Origin: Bacteroidetes bacterium UBA6221
Lineage (GTDB): Bacteria; Bacteroidota; Bacteroidia; Chitinophagales; Chitinophagaceae
Length of the DNA stretch: 64,000 nt
Direction of reading: 5' to 3'
Assembly (NCBI GenBank): GCA_002421685.1
Contig: DISB01000010.1
Location: forward strand, 125,324-189,323
The translations under genes were made by a program, and so were the position numbers. This document shows positions 36,192 to 44,111 of this stretch, one piece after another. The notes beneath the pieces were generated by a model. The model was not told where the DNA came from and ran no database searches. It saw only the letters and a program-made list of their open reading frames with translations. Numbering within the stretch: the stretch's first letter is position 1; every line of letters starts with the position of its first letter.

Positions 36192-36240
36192 TTTGTTAAC
36201 TCATGATAGATCATGTCTAGAGTTAACAAAAGTTAACAAT
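36192..36240. promoter_or_regulatory. Nested inverted repeat with GTTAAC boxes upstream of purK
   Basis: tttgttaactc (36192-36202) and gagttaacaaa (36220-36230) are perfect 11-bp inverted repeats. The 17-base spacer between them contains a second palindrome, atgatagatcat (36203-36214). A third GTTAAC follows at 36232-36237. GTTAAC therefore occurs three times in 43 bases. The element lies between the terminator and the purK promoter, about 110 bases upstream of the -33 box. It may be an operator or a small mobile-type palindrome; nothing in the sequence decides. Confidence 0.4.
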
Positions 36241-36351
36241 CTGCCTATAAGCATTTCGCTATCAACCACTTGCATAACCCCGATATTGCTTTTAGTTAAA
36301 CCCGCCCGGTGCACACTTAACAAAATAAAGCGCCCTTTAAACGTTCCCAAC

Positions 36352-36383
36352 TTTGTTGGTGGAAGGGCTGGGATATATCTTTG
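36352..36383 (+). promoter_or_regulatory. purK promoter
   Basis: TTTG at 36352-36355 and TATCTTTG at 36376-36383 are both full matches to the Bacteroidota -33 and -7 elements, with a 20-base spacer. The purK ATG begins seven bases after the -7 element, so the transcript would have almost no leader. Confidence 0.6.
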
Positions 36384-36390
36384 CAGCCTG

Positions 36391-37515
36391 ATGATAAATA
36401 AGGATATAAAGATAGGGGTGTTGGGCGGCGGCCAGCTGGGCGGTATGCTCATACGCCATGCTATAGATTTCGGGATATATATAAAGGTTTTGGATAGCAG
36501 CCCCGATGCTACCTGTGCACGATATACCAACAATTTCGTGTTGGGCGATACCCTGGATTATGATGCTGTTATGGCCTTTGGCAAGGGGCAGGACATCATT
36601 ACTATTGAAAAAGAGGCAGTAAATGTGGACGCGCTGGACGAACTGGCGAAGCAGGGCGTAAAAATATACCCCAGTCCAAATGTCATTAGAATAGTGCAGG
36701 ACAAATACAGCCAAAAGGAATTTTTGCAGCAATACGATATCCCGGTCTCGCCCGGCATATTGGTAAAAGATAAGAAGGACCTGCAAAAACATAAAGACCG
36801 TCTGCCTGCGGTGCTGAAACTCTGCCGCGATGGCTATGATGGCAAAGGCGTAATGATATTGCGCACGAAAGCCGATATGGACAAAGCCTTTGACGCGCCC
36901 TGCGTGCTGGAAGACCTTGTAGCTATCCGCAAAGAACTGGCGGTGATCGTATCGAGAAATGCCCATGGTGAGGTGATGTGTTACGACCCGGTAGAGATGG
37001 TGTTCAATAAAGAGCTGAACCTGCTGGATTATCAACTGGCGCCGGCGGAAATAACAGACCGCAACGCCGCACAGGCAAAAGACCTGGCCATAAGAATAGC
37101 TGAGGCGCTGGAATTGACCGGTATTATGGCTGTAGAAATGTTCCTGACCATAGATGATGAGATACTGGTAAATGAACTGGCGCCCCGTCCGCACAACAGC
37201 GGTCACCATACCATAGAGGCCTGTGTGACATCGCAATACGAACAGTTACTGCGTGCCCTGTTGGATATGTCCCCCGGCGATACAACGGCGCATAAAAAAT
37301 CAGTAATGATTAATATCTTGGAACCTGCTGAGGGTAAAAAAGATCAGTTGGACCGCATATTCAAGGCTGCATTGGGCACTAAAGACGCGCACCTGCACTG
37401 GTACGGCAAAAAGAACAGCAAAGAAGGCCGGAAAGTAGGGCATATTACGGTGAACGGCGACAGTATTTCTGAAGCGGTATCTAAGGCAGAAGCAATTCGT
37501 AACCACGCAAAATAA
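36391..37515 (+). CDS. purK: N5-carboxyaminoimidazole ribonucleotide synthase
   Basis: 374 residues from the ATG at 36391; the frame is open back to 36178, but that stretch overlaps the terminator and promoter and does not look like protein. The N-terminus IKIGVLGGGQLGGMLIRHA is the PurK nucleotide-binding strand. The ATP-grasp domain follows with VLKLCRDGYDGKGV near 130-145 and NELAPRPHNSGHHT near 255-268. The enzyme makes N5-CAIR from AIR, ATP and bicarbonate in purine synthesis. purE follows after six bases, so both catalytic steps are encoded together. Confidence 0.97.
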   Translation: MINKDIKIGVLGGGQLGGMLIRHAIDFGIYIKVLDSSPDATCARYTNNFVLGDTLDYDAVMAFGKGQDIITIEKEAVNVDALDELAKQGVKIYPSPNVIRIVQDKYSQKEFLQQYDIPVSPGILVKDKKDLQKHKDRLPAVLKLCRDGYDGKGVMILRTKADMDKAFDAPCVLEDLVAIRKELAVIVSRNAHGEVMCYDPVEMVFNKELNLLDYQLAPAEITDRNAAQAKDLAIRIAEALELTGIMAVEMFLTIDDEILVNELAPRPHNSGHHTIEACVTSQYEQLLRALLDMSPGDTTAHKKSVMINILEPAEGKKDQLDRIFKAALGTKDAHLHWYGKKNSKEGRKVGHITVNGDSISEAVSKAEAIRNHAK

Positions 37516-37521
37516 AAACAT

Positions 37522-38016
37522 ATGAGCAAGCCGGTAGTAAGTATAATAATGGGCTCCAGTTCTGACAAGGATATAATGATGGCAGCAGCAGAAGTGTTAA
37601 AAAGCTTTGGTGTGCCATATGAATTTATGGTGGTATCTGCACACCGCAGTCCGCAATGGATGTACGAATACAGCGGCAAGGTGCATGAACGGGGAATAAA
37701 AGTAATCATTGCAGGTGCGGGCGGCGCCGCTCATCTGCCAGGCATGGTGGCAGCGTTGACTACCTTGCCCGTAATAGGCGTGCCTGTAAAATCCAGGAAT
37801 TCAATAGACGGGTGGGACTCCTTGCTATCTATAGTGCAAATGCCCAACGATGTGCCGGTGGCAACAGTGGCTGTAAACGGCGCGCACAATGCCGGACTGC
37901 TGGCCGTAGAAATGCTGGCCATCAGTGACAATGTCCTGATGAACAAATTGTATGAATTAAAACAGGCCAACCGGGATAAAATAGACCGTCAGCAGGATGA
38001 AGTGAAAGGGTTGTGA
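37522..38016 (+). CDS. purE: N5-carboxyaminoimidazole ribonucleotide mutase
   Basis: 164 residues, the usual class I PurE size. MGSSSDKDIM near residues 10-19 and SAHRSPQWM near 40-48 carry the substrate-binding Ser, Asp and His residues. AGAGGAAHLPGMVAA near 66-80 completes the site. It converts N5-CAIR to CAIR, the step after PurK. It is co-transcribed with purK, and a hairpin follows 15 bases after its stop. Confidence 0.97.
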   Translation: MSKPVVSIIMGSSSDKDIMMAAAEVLKSFGVPYEFMVVSAHRSPQWMYEYSGKVHERGIKVIIAGAGGAAHLPGMVAALTTLPVIGVPVKSRNSIDGWDSLLSIVQMPNDVPVATVAVNGAHNAGLLAVEMLAISDNVLMNKLYELKQANRDKIDRQQDEVKGL

Positions 38017-38031
38017 GCAGCTAACGTATTG

Positions 38032-38070
38032 CCTGTCAACCCCGTTGATAGGGAAAACCGATTATTTTTT
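38032..38070 (+). terminator. Hairpin after purE
   Basis: cctgtcaac (38032-38040) pairs with gttgatagg (38044-38052) over nine positions including one G-T wobble, with a CCC loop. A T-run starts 12 bases later (38065), further away than in a standard intrinsic terminator, so termination is plausible but not certain. Confidence 0.4.
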
Positions 38071-38159
38071 CCAAAATGTGTTTAGAAATACTATTTTAAT
38101 TTTTTACTTTAGGACACGATTGTGTTAGAAACAACACACACTTATCTAAATAACCGTTT

Positions 38160-38891
38160 ATGAAGAGATTGTTAGTATTGTCAATAATGCTTTTGGCGTA
38201 TAACGCAGACGCGCAAAAATTAAGTCTGGCTGCGGGTGTAGGAGGCGCAGTGAATGGTTCGCCGGGCGGCAATATGGTTTACAAATCAGACCAGTCATTA
38301 TTGAACTATGCATTGACCGCAAAGCTGGCTTATACCACCGTCACCAACTGGCAATACGGAATAGTATCTCACCTGCACGAACTTTCAGGCAAGTCAACCA
38401 AGAAGTATGAGGGTTTTTACAATCGTTACCTGAGGATCGACTCTGTAGGCGGCGACGGCAAAAAACTCGTTTATGCTAAAAATACGGTGTCTGCATGTGC
38501 GTTTTTCAACCGTAATTTCAACCTGAATAAGAAAACATCTGTTTACCTGGGTGTTGCGCTGGGCTGGGTATATGCCCGTAACAACTCTTTGTATTACGAG
38601 GAAAATGAATCCTATAACGGTCCGGACGGTGGTAATGGCCTGTGTTACGGTGGACAGGTGGGCATTAATTCTTACCTGGGCGAGAGCGTATCCATTTTCC
38701 TGGACGTGGCTGTGCGCTACTACAACCTGGAATTTGAAGAATGGGTAGAAGCCCCTGCTGTAAGGCCTTATGAAACACTCCAGTATTCTATCCTGGCTGT
38801 GCCCATTACGGTCGGCCTCAGTTTCGACTTGTATAAAATAGGTGAAAATACCCGCAACTCATTTAACGTAAAGCGGAAAAAATATAATTGA
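38160..38891 (+). CDS. Outer-membrane beta-barrel-like protein of unknown function
   Basis: 243 residues. A signal peptide (KRLLVLSIMLLAYNADA, cleaved about residue 19) is followed by alternating hydrophobic/polar strands rich in Tyr and Gly with an aromatic character, such as SIFLDVAVRYYNLEF and TSVYLGVALGWVYARN. This fits a small 8- to 10-strand outer-membrane barrel. No named family is recognised. It stands alone: hairpins lie on both sides, and TACTTTAG in the 50 to 60 bases upstream is only a partial -7 match. Confidence 0.75.
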   Translation: MKRLLVLSIMLLAYNADAQKLSLAAGVGGAVNGSPGGNMVYKSDQSLLNYALTAKLAYTTVTNWQYGIVSHLHELSGKSTKKYEGFYNRYLRIDSVGGDGKKLVYAKNTVSACAFFNRNFNLNKKTSVYLGVALGWVYARNNSLYYEENESYNGPDGGNGLCYGGQVGINSYLGESVSIFLDVAVRYYNLEFEEWVEAPAVRPYETLQYSILAVPITVGLSFDLYKIGENTRNSFNVKRKKYN

Positions 38892-38910
38892 TTTAACGCA
38901 TTTTTTCCAT

Positions 38911-38946
38911 AGAAAGCGCCCGGTGCAATAGTGCCGGGCGTTTTCT
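38911..38946. terminator. Bidirectional intrinsic terminator
   Basis: cgcccgg (38917-38923) pairs with ccgggcg (38934-38940). The stem extends outward through agaaa and ttttct to about 13 pairs including one wobble. The A-tract on one side and T-tract on the other would allow termination in both directions. It directly follows the barrel gene. Confidence 0.75.
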
Positions 38947-38982
38947 ATTCGGGTATGCGTGTTATCTTTATAAAGAACTGAG

Positions 38983-39708
38983 ATGGGTACTACCGGCAAC
39001 ATACAAGACCAAAAAGTTTTTTATAATGCTTACTGGCAGGGGTTACAGCCGTTGAGCAGCTACAAGCTGGCGCGTACGAAATGGATAATGGATGCAGTGC
39101 AAAAAATCAGGGGAAGGAACACGGGCATGAGGTTGTTGGACCTGGGTTGTGGAGACGGCCGGCTTGTGCCTCTTTGGCAGGCAGTAACCGGGGCGGAAGC
39201 ACATGGACTGGAGCTGTCGCCTGAAGCTGTGAAGACGGCGCAAAACCTGTTCCCGGCAATTCATTACAAAGAAGGCGACGCTACCGCTACAGGTTACGGC
39301 AATAGTATGTTTGATATTATAGTTTGCCAGGAAGTATTGGAGCATGTTGAGCAGCAGGACAAACTGGTAGCCGAGTGTGCCAGGGTAATAAAAGACAAAG
39401 GTCATTTGATATTAACTACACCTAATAGATTTTACTTCGACAGGAGGAAAGGAGGTAATTACTCACAGCAGCCGATAGAAAACATTATTGACAAACAACA
39501 ACTTATTAGGTTGTTGACCCCGTTTTTTGAGATACAATCTTTTGAAACATTGATATATGCAACTGGCGATTATGGCGTGTACAGGTTCGTTACCAACAGG
39601 TATTGGCTGGGCGTTCTGCGGCGCCTGGGTGCCGCAAATGCCTGGAAGCGGTACTTGCTGAAAAAAGGTTATGGCCTGCATATGGCGGTTGTATGCAGGA
39701 AGAGGTAA
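38983..39708 (+). CDS. SAM-dependent methyltransferase
   Basis: 241 residues. SAM motif I is LLDLGCGDGRLVPLW (about 46-60), followed by GLELS at strand 2 and MFDIIVCQEVLEHV near 107-120. This is the UbiG/Methyltransf_11 group. TTPNRFYFDRRKGG and a basic C-terminus suggest a soluble cytoplasmic enzyme. It lies 36 bases after a terminator and is convergent with the histidine kinase gene seven bases away. Substrate unknown; no neighbouring pathway indicates one. Confidence 0.85.
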   Translation: MGTTGNIQDQKVFYNAYWQGLQPLSSYKLARTKWIMDAVQKIRGRNTGMRLLDLGCGDGRLVPLWQAVTGAEAHGLELSPEAVKTAQNLFPAIHYKEGDATATGYGNSMFDIIVCQEVLEHVEQQDKLVAECARVIKDKGHLILTTPNRFYFDRRKGGNYSQQPIENIIDKQQLIRLLTPFFEIQSFETLIYATGDYGVYRFVTNRYWLGVLRRLGAANAWKRYLLKKGYGLHMAVVCRKR

Positions 39709-39715
39709 ATGAATA

Positions 39716-41632
39716 TTATAGTGGTACGTGAATAGAAACAACCGTTCCACGCCCCGGTGCGCTGTCCCATTCTACAGTCCCTTTCAGATAGTCTATCCTT
39801 GTACGGATATTTTTTAGTCCTATTCCTTCAAATTTATTCTTGTCGTTTACGTCAAACCCTTTCCCATTATCTTCTACTGTTACTGTTATTTCATTTTCCT
39901 CATTCACCAATGCAATATCCAATGTGTCGGCACCGGAATGTTTTATGACGTTGTTGACGCATTCCTGTATCACACGGTAAAGCATGATTTCCGTGTTTTC
40001 ATCAATTTTTTCGTTCAGGCCTTCTGCCAATAGGTTTATTTTTATCACTTGCTGGTCTATCTTGTTGATGAAGTCGCGCACTGCGGCCGCCAGGCTGTTC
40101 CTAAGCAGGGAGTTGGGCATAATATTGTGTGACACGCTACGCACTTCGGTGCAACTGTCGTCCACCAGTTTCAGGGCATTTTCAAATCTTTGTTTTTGGG
40201 TGTCGCTGGCAAAAGATATATCGTTGCAGATAGCCGATAGGTTGATTTTCGCTGCGCTCATCATCTGCCCTACACCATCATGCAGGTCGCCGGCTATGCG
40301 TTGCCGTTCATTTTCTTCGGCCTCTATAATGGCTTTGGTGGCCAGTTCCTGCTGCATTAATACGGCGGCCTGTAACTCCGCTTGTTTTTTCAGCCTGTAC
40401 CGCCTGTAGCCTGAATATCCCAGGAGAGAGACAGATAGGAGCAACACTCCGCTGCCTGCCAGTAAATAGTTTTTCTTCGTCAGCTCAAATTCTTGTTCCT
40501 GTATTTTCTTTTCCTTTTTTTCTGTTTCATACAATGTATTCATTTCAGCCATTAACTTTTCATCATCCAGTCGCCGTATCGAGTCCCTGAAGAAACGGTA
40601 CTGTTGCAGGTATTTGTAAGCAGAATCATATTTTTTATTACGGGCGAAGAAGTCAGAGAGGCTTTCGAGGGCTTCATAGTTTTGTTTGGTATTCTTTATC
40701 TCCACTGCCAGGTTAAGGGCCTTCTTAATGTAACGCTCCGCGTTTACCAGGTCGCCCTGTCGTTCATAGTTTTCGCCCAGGTAATTGTAGGTATAGGCCA
40801 ATTCAATAAACTCCTTCATACGCTCGCGAATATCAATCGACTTTTTGAGGTAATAATCCCCGCTGTCGAGGATCCCCGATTTGGAATAGGATGCGCCAAT
40901 ATCATTGTAGATGTATGCAATGTCAGACGAATCTGTTTTTGCCAGGTAAATGTCTCTTGCTTTAAAATAATAGGATAGTGCTTTTTTATAATCGCCCCGG
41001 TCCCGGTTGATGATACCCAGGTTATTATACGAGTTTGCCATATCAACCGAGTCGTTCAGTTTGATTCTTAAGTCAAGGGCCTCCAGGTGATTAGCTTCCG
41101 CTTTATCCAGGTCTCCTATTGTTGTATAATAGGCCCCCAGCCCGGTATAGGCTTCGCTGACAAAGGTATCGCTGAGGTAAGTTTCAGATACCTTCAACAC
41201 CTTCAGGTAATAATATAGAGCAGAGTCATAATTAGCTTCTCGCCTGTACACATTGGCCATATTCCTGAAAGCATAGTATTGATAGTGGTAGTTGCCACCT
41301 TGTTGTGCCAATTGCAGGCCCCTGGTCGCTGTTTCAAACGCATCCTCAATACGTCCGCCCACCAGGTTGGCGGTTGTCCATATCAGGTACGATTTGGTCA
41401 ATTCATCCTGGAGGCCTGCTTTGCGCGCTATAGCATTCGCTTTTTCAGCATATTCTATACTTATACTTATATCGTCCTGCATAGATATACTGCAGAGCCG
41501 GTAATATATGTTGAACAACTTCACCGGGTCGTTGCCAGCTTTCTCAGCTTCTGATTCCAGGGAATCTATAATACTGCCCCTGGCATCAACCACCGCAAAA
41601 CAAAATAACAATATGATTAATATGTAGCGCAT
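39716..41632 (-). CDS. TPR-containing sensor histidine kinase (HisKA_3)
   Basis: 638 residues. A signal peptide (about 1-18) precedes roughly six tetratricopeptide repeats in the periplasm (about 80-345, e.g. SYNNLGIINRDRGDYKKAL). A coiled coil, one membrane helix (about 389-406) and a cytoplasmic kinase follow. The phosphoacceptor is in GDLHDGVGQMMSA with His451. VNNVIKHSGA, DNGKGFD and GIGLKNIRTRI form the HATPase N, G1 and G2 boxes. Kinases of this kind normally pair with a LuxR/NarL-type response regulator, but none is adjacent, so this is an orphan in the window. Confidence 0.93.
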   Translation of the reverse strand: MRYILIILLFCFAVVDARGSIIDSLESEAEKAGNDPVKLFNIYYRLCSISMQDDISISIEYAEKANAIARKAGLQDELTKSYLIWTTANLVGGRIEDAFETATRGLQLAQQGGNYHYQYYAFRNMANVYRREANYDSALYYYLKVLKVSETYLSDTFVSEAYTGLGAYYTTIGDLDKAEANHLEALDLRIKLNDSVDMANSYNNLGIINRDRGDYKKALSYYFKARDIYLAKTDSSDIAYIYNDIGASYSKSGILDSGDYYLKKSIDIRERMKEFIELAYTYNYLGENYERQGDLVNAERYIKKALNLAVEIKNTKQNYEALESLSDFFARNKKYDSAYKYLQQYRFFRDSIRRLDDEKLMAEMNTLYETEKKEKKIQEQEFELTKKNYLLAGSGVLLLSVSLLGYSGYRRYRLKKQAELQAAVLMQQELATKAIIEAEENERQRIAGDLHDGVGQMMSAAKINLSAICNDISFASDTQKQRFENALKLVDDSCTEVRSVSHNIMPNSLLRNSLAAAVRDFINKIDQQVIKINLLAEGLNEKIDENTEIMLYRVIQECVNNVIKHSGADTLDIALVNEENEITVTVEDNGKGFDVNDKNKFEGIGLKNIRTRIDYLKGTVEWDSAPGRGTVVSIHVPL

Positions 41633-41743
41633 GTTCGGAGCATTAGAACCAACAAATTAGTAATTCTGCCAGTTTTGAAGTCATTTTCCTCATTCTGAAA
41701 ATGGTTTTTCCCGATTATTAAAGCCTTTCGATTGCCATGAATT

Positions 41744-41751
41744 TAGTTTTG
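41744..41751 (+). promoter_or_regulatory. -7 element of the imelysin/TonB-receptor cluster
   Basis: TAGTTTTG matches TAnnTTTG and lies 22 bases ahead of the first gene of the cluster, in the 141-base divergent gap with the histidine kinase gene. No good -33 box is seen at 19-21 bases. No recognisable metal-regulator palindrome was found by eye. Confidence 0.35.
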
Positions 41752-41773
41752 CAGCACAAATTGACACTAATAG

Positions 41774-42922
41774 ATGAAAAAATTATTTATACCTGTGCTG
41801 GGATTAGCTTTATTCGCTACATCCTGTAAAAAAGAGAACAATATAACGCCAACCCCTTCAAACCTTAAAATCCCATATACAACTCTATCGACCTCCTCCA
41901 ATTACAAAGCGACCTTTGTAGACGCGGAAGGCAAAACAACGGTTGATTTCAGCGGACAGACTACCCGCATCAACATGTTAAAAGAGATAGATGCGCATAT
42001 CAAGACAGGGACATCGGCAGATATTGATGCTGTAAAGCTGATTAACATGTTCCGCAACCAGAACACACCATTCACGTCTGCTGACCTGAACGCTGCTACG
42101 GATAAGGTAATATCTGCTAAAACAGCACAGTCGTTCTCTGCTACTGAAGCTGATGCAGAGCGCCAGCGTTTTATTGGTTACTTTAACGAGCTGGAGCGTA
42201 TCAGCAAAATGAACGGACAGACTGCTGAACAAGGCAAGGCAGGTGTGCTGGGTACTAACCGCCTGGTGGATGAAAAAGGCTTCGAGCTGTCGCAGTTTGT
42301 ACAAAAAGGCCTGATAGGTGCTATGATGCTGGACCAGATTGCTAACATCTACCTGGGTACCGAAGAGCAATCTGCTGATAACTCTGAACCCGCTGAAGGT
42401 AAAAATTACACTGATCTTGAGCATCATTGGGATGAGGCTTATGGTTACCTGACTGCAAATGACACTTACCCGGTTGAAGGTAAAGAATCCTTCCTCGGTT
42501 CTTATGCGGTACAGGGAACATCTGTACATGATGGCGCAGAGGCTTTGTACCTCGCATTCCTGAAAGGACGTGCGGCTATAGTGAATAATGATTTGGCAAC
42601 CCGCGACGAGCAGATAGCGTATATACGTACTGAACTGGAGAAAGCCATCGCTACTGTAGCTATCAGTTACCTGAATAAGACCAACACTGCTACAGATGAC
42701 GCATCACGTTTCCACGCATTGTCTGAAGGTGTAGGTTTTATATATTCACTGCGTTTTGCACACAATGCGAAAATCAACAAGGCCAAATCTGAAGAACTGC
42801 TGAACATACTGATGGGTAAAGCAAATGGTTTCTGGTCGCTGACAACTGATGACATTAATAATGTACGCGACCAGATCGCAACTACATTCGGTATTGATAA
42901 AACAACCGTAGTAAATCATTAG
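41774..42922 (+). CDS. DUF4856 lipoprotein
   Basis: 382 residues. A lipoprotein signal ends with lipobox A-T-S-C (Cys18), so the protein is anchored in the envelope. The body is mostly helical, with LKIPYTTLS near the start, QKGLIGAMMLDQIAN and a DLEHHWDEAYGYL segment near 215-230. This is the DUF4856 pattern as I know it from Bacteroidota. The helical, acidic character resembles imelysin-type proteins, one of which is encoded next. A role in metal capture at the surface is inferred from the cluster, not from a known activity. Confidence 0.85.
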   Translation: MKKLFIPVLGLALFATSCKKENNITPTPSNLKIPYTTLSTSSNYKATFVDAEGKTTVDFSGQTTRINMLKEIDAHIKTGTSADIDAVKLINMFRNQNTPFTSADLNAATDKVISAKTAQSFSATEADAERQRFIGYFNELERISKMNGQTAEQGKAGVLGTNRLVDEKGFELSQFVQKGLIGAMMLDQIANIYLGTEEQSADNSEPAEGKNYTDLEHHWDEAYGYLTANDTYPVEGKESFLGSYAVQGTSVHDGAEALYLAFLKGRAAIVNNDLATRDEQIAYIRTELEKAIATVAISYLNKTNTATDDASRFHALSEGVGFIYSLRFAHNAKINKAKSEELLNILMGKANGFWSLTTDDINNVRDQIATTFGIDKTTVVNH

Positions 42923-43004
42923 TAATAAAAAATTCATATGGTGTAAGGATAAAGCGGCTCAACTTTGTTGGTCGCTTTGCCCGTTAAAAAAGAAGAAGCA
43001 AGTG

Positions 43005-44108
43005 ATGAAAAAATGGTACTTAACAGCGGCGATTTTGATGATGGTATCGACCACCATCAGCATATCCTGCAAGAAGAATAAGAACAGTCCCTCTGACAAT
43101 GGCATGGACCGCAAGCCTATGCTGGAGAATTATGCGAACAACTACATAGTTCCCGCTTATGCAGACATGGTACAGCAACTATCAATACTGAAAACATCTG
43201 TAGAGGCATTCGCAGCCAACCCCGATGCTACCACACAAGGCGCCGCGCAAACTGCATGGCGAAGTGCGTATATCACCTGGCAGAAAGTGGACCTGCTGGA
43301 GTTTGGACCTGCCTTCGACAAATCGCTGAGGACCTACATGAACATTTACCCTGTTACAGTTTCAAAAGTAGAGGGTAATATCAGCTCCGGCAGTTACGAC
43401 CTGGAAACATTTGGCAGTAAAGATGCGCAGGGCTTCCCCGCATTGGACTATCTGCTCAACGGAACTGTACTGGACAAATACACGACCGACCCGCAGGCTG
43501 CCAACCGCAAACAATACCTGGTGGCTGTAGCATCTAAAATGTTGCAAAAAGTAACGGAAGTGCGTGACGAATGGGACAGTTATAAAAACACATTTATCAG
43601 TAGTACGGCAACTGATGCAGGCAGCAGCCTGTCGCAAATGGCGAATAACTATGTGCTGTACTACGAACGCTATTTCCGCGGTGGCAAAATAGGCCTGCCG
43701 GTAGGCGCTATGTCAGGTGTGGCCAAAGTTGACCTTACAGAAGCGTATTATACGCAAGATCTGACTAAAGAATTAGCAATTACTGCATTGAACAGTGTTA
43801 TCAATTTCTATTCCGGAAAAAGCTACGATGGCACCTCAACCGGCGAATGTATGAAATCTTACCTTGCGGCAATTGGTACTAAAGACGACAATGGTACGCT
43901 GATGGCAGACCTCATAACACAGGAAATGAATGAGGCATTGTCAGGTATTCAAAACCTTAATGGCACATTGCAGGATAACATTCAAAACAACCGTACCGCT
44001 GTACTGAATACATACGAACAAATTCAGGAAGTAGTACCGCTGCTCAAGGTAGATATGGTGTCTGCATTCAGTATTTCCATCACTTATACAGACAATGACG
44101 GTGACTAA
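43005..44108 (+). CDS. Imelysin-family (M75) lipoprotein
   Basis: 367 residues from the ATG at 43005; a GTG at 43002 directly before it is also open, and AAGAAG upstream is a plausible ribosome site. Signal peptide with lipobox S-I-S-C (Cys22). The helical bundle has YIVPAYADM near the N-terminus and AAQTAWRSAYITWQKVDLLEFGP near 75-98, typical of imelysin/EfeO-like iron-associated proteins. The family's conserved G-x-H-x-x-E motif is replaced by GFPALDY at about residue 143-149, losing both His and Glu. Ligand binding must therefore differ from canonical imelysins, if it occurs. Confidence 0.9.
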   Translation: MKKWYLTAAILMMVSTTISISCKKNKNSPSDNGMDRKPMLENYANNYIVPAYADMVQQLSILKTSVEAFAANPDATTQGAAQTAWRSAYITWQKVDLLEFGPAFDKSLRTYMNIYPVTVSKVEGNISSGSYDLETFGSKDAQGFPALDYLLNGTVLDKYTTDPQAANRKQYLVAVASKMLQKVTEVRDEWDSYKNTFISSTATDAGSSLSQMANNYVLYYERYFRGGKIGLPVGAMSGVAKVDLTEAYYTQDLTKELAITALNSVINFYSGKSYDGTSTGECMKSYLAAIGTKDDNGTLMADLITQEMNEALSGIQNLNGTLQDNIQNNRTAVLNTYEQIQEVVPLLKVDMVSAFSISITYTDNDGD

Positions 44109-44111
44109 CCG

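Noticed and set aside
36178..36390. Extended N-terminus for PurK
   Set aside because: The open frame upstream of 36391 runs through the terminator T-tract, the nested palindrome and the promoter, and its translation lacks PurK similarity.
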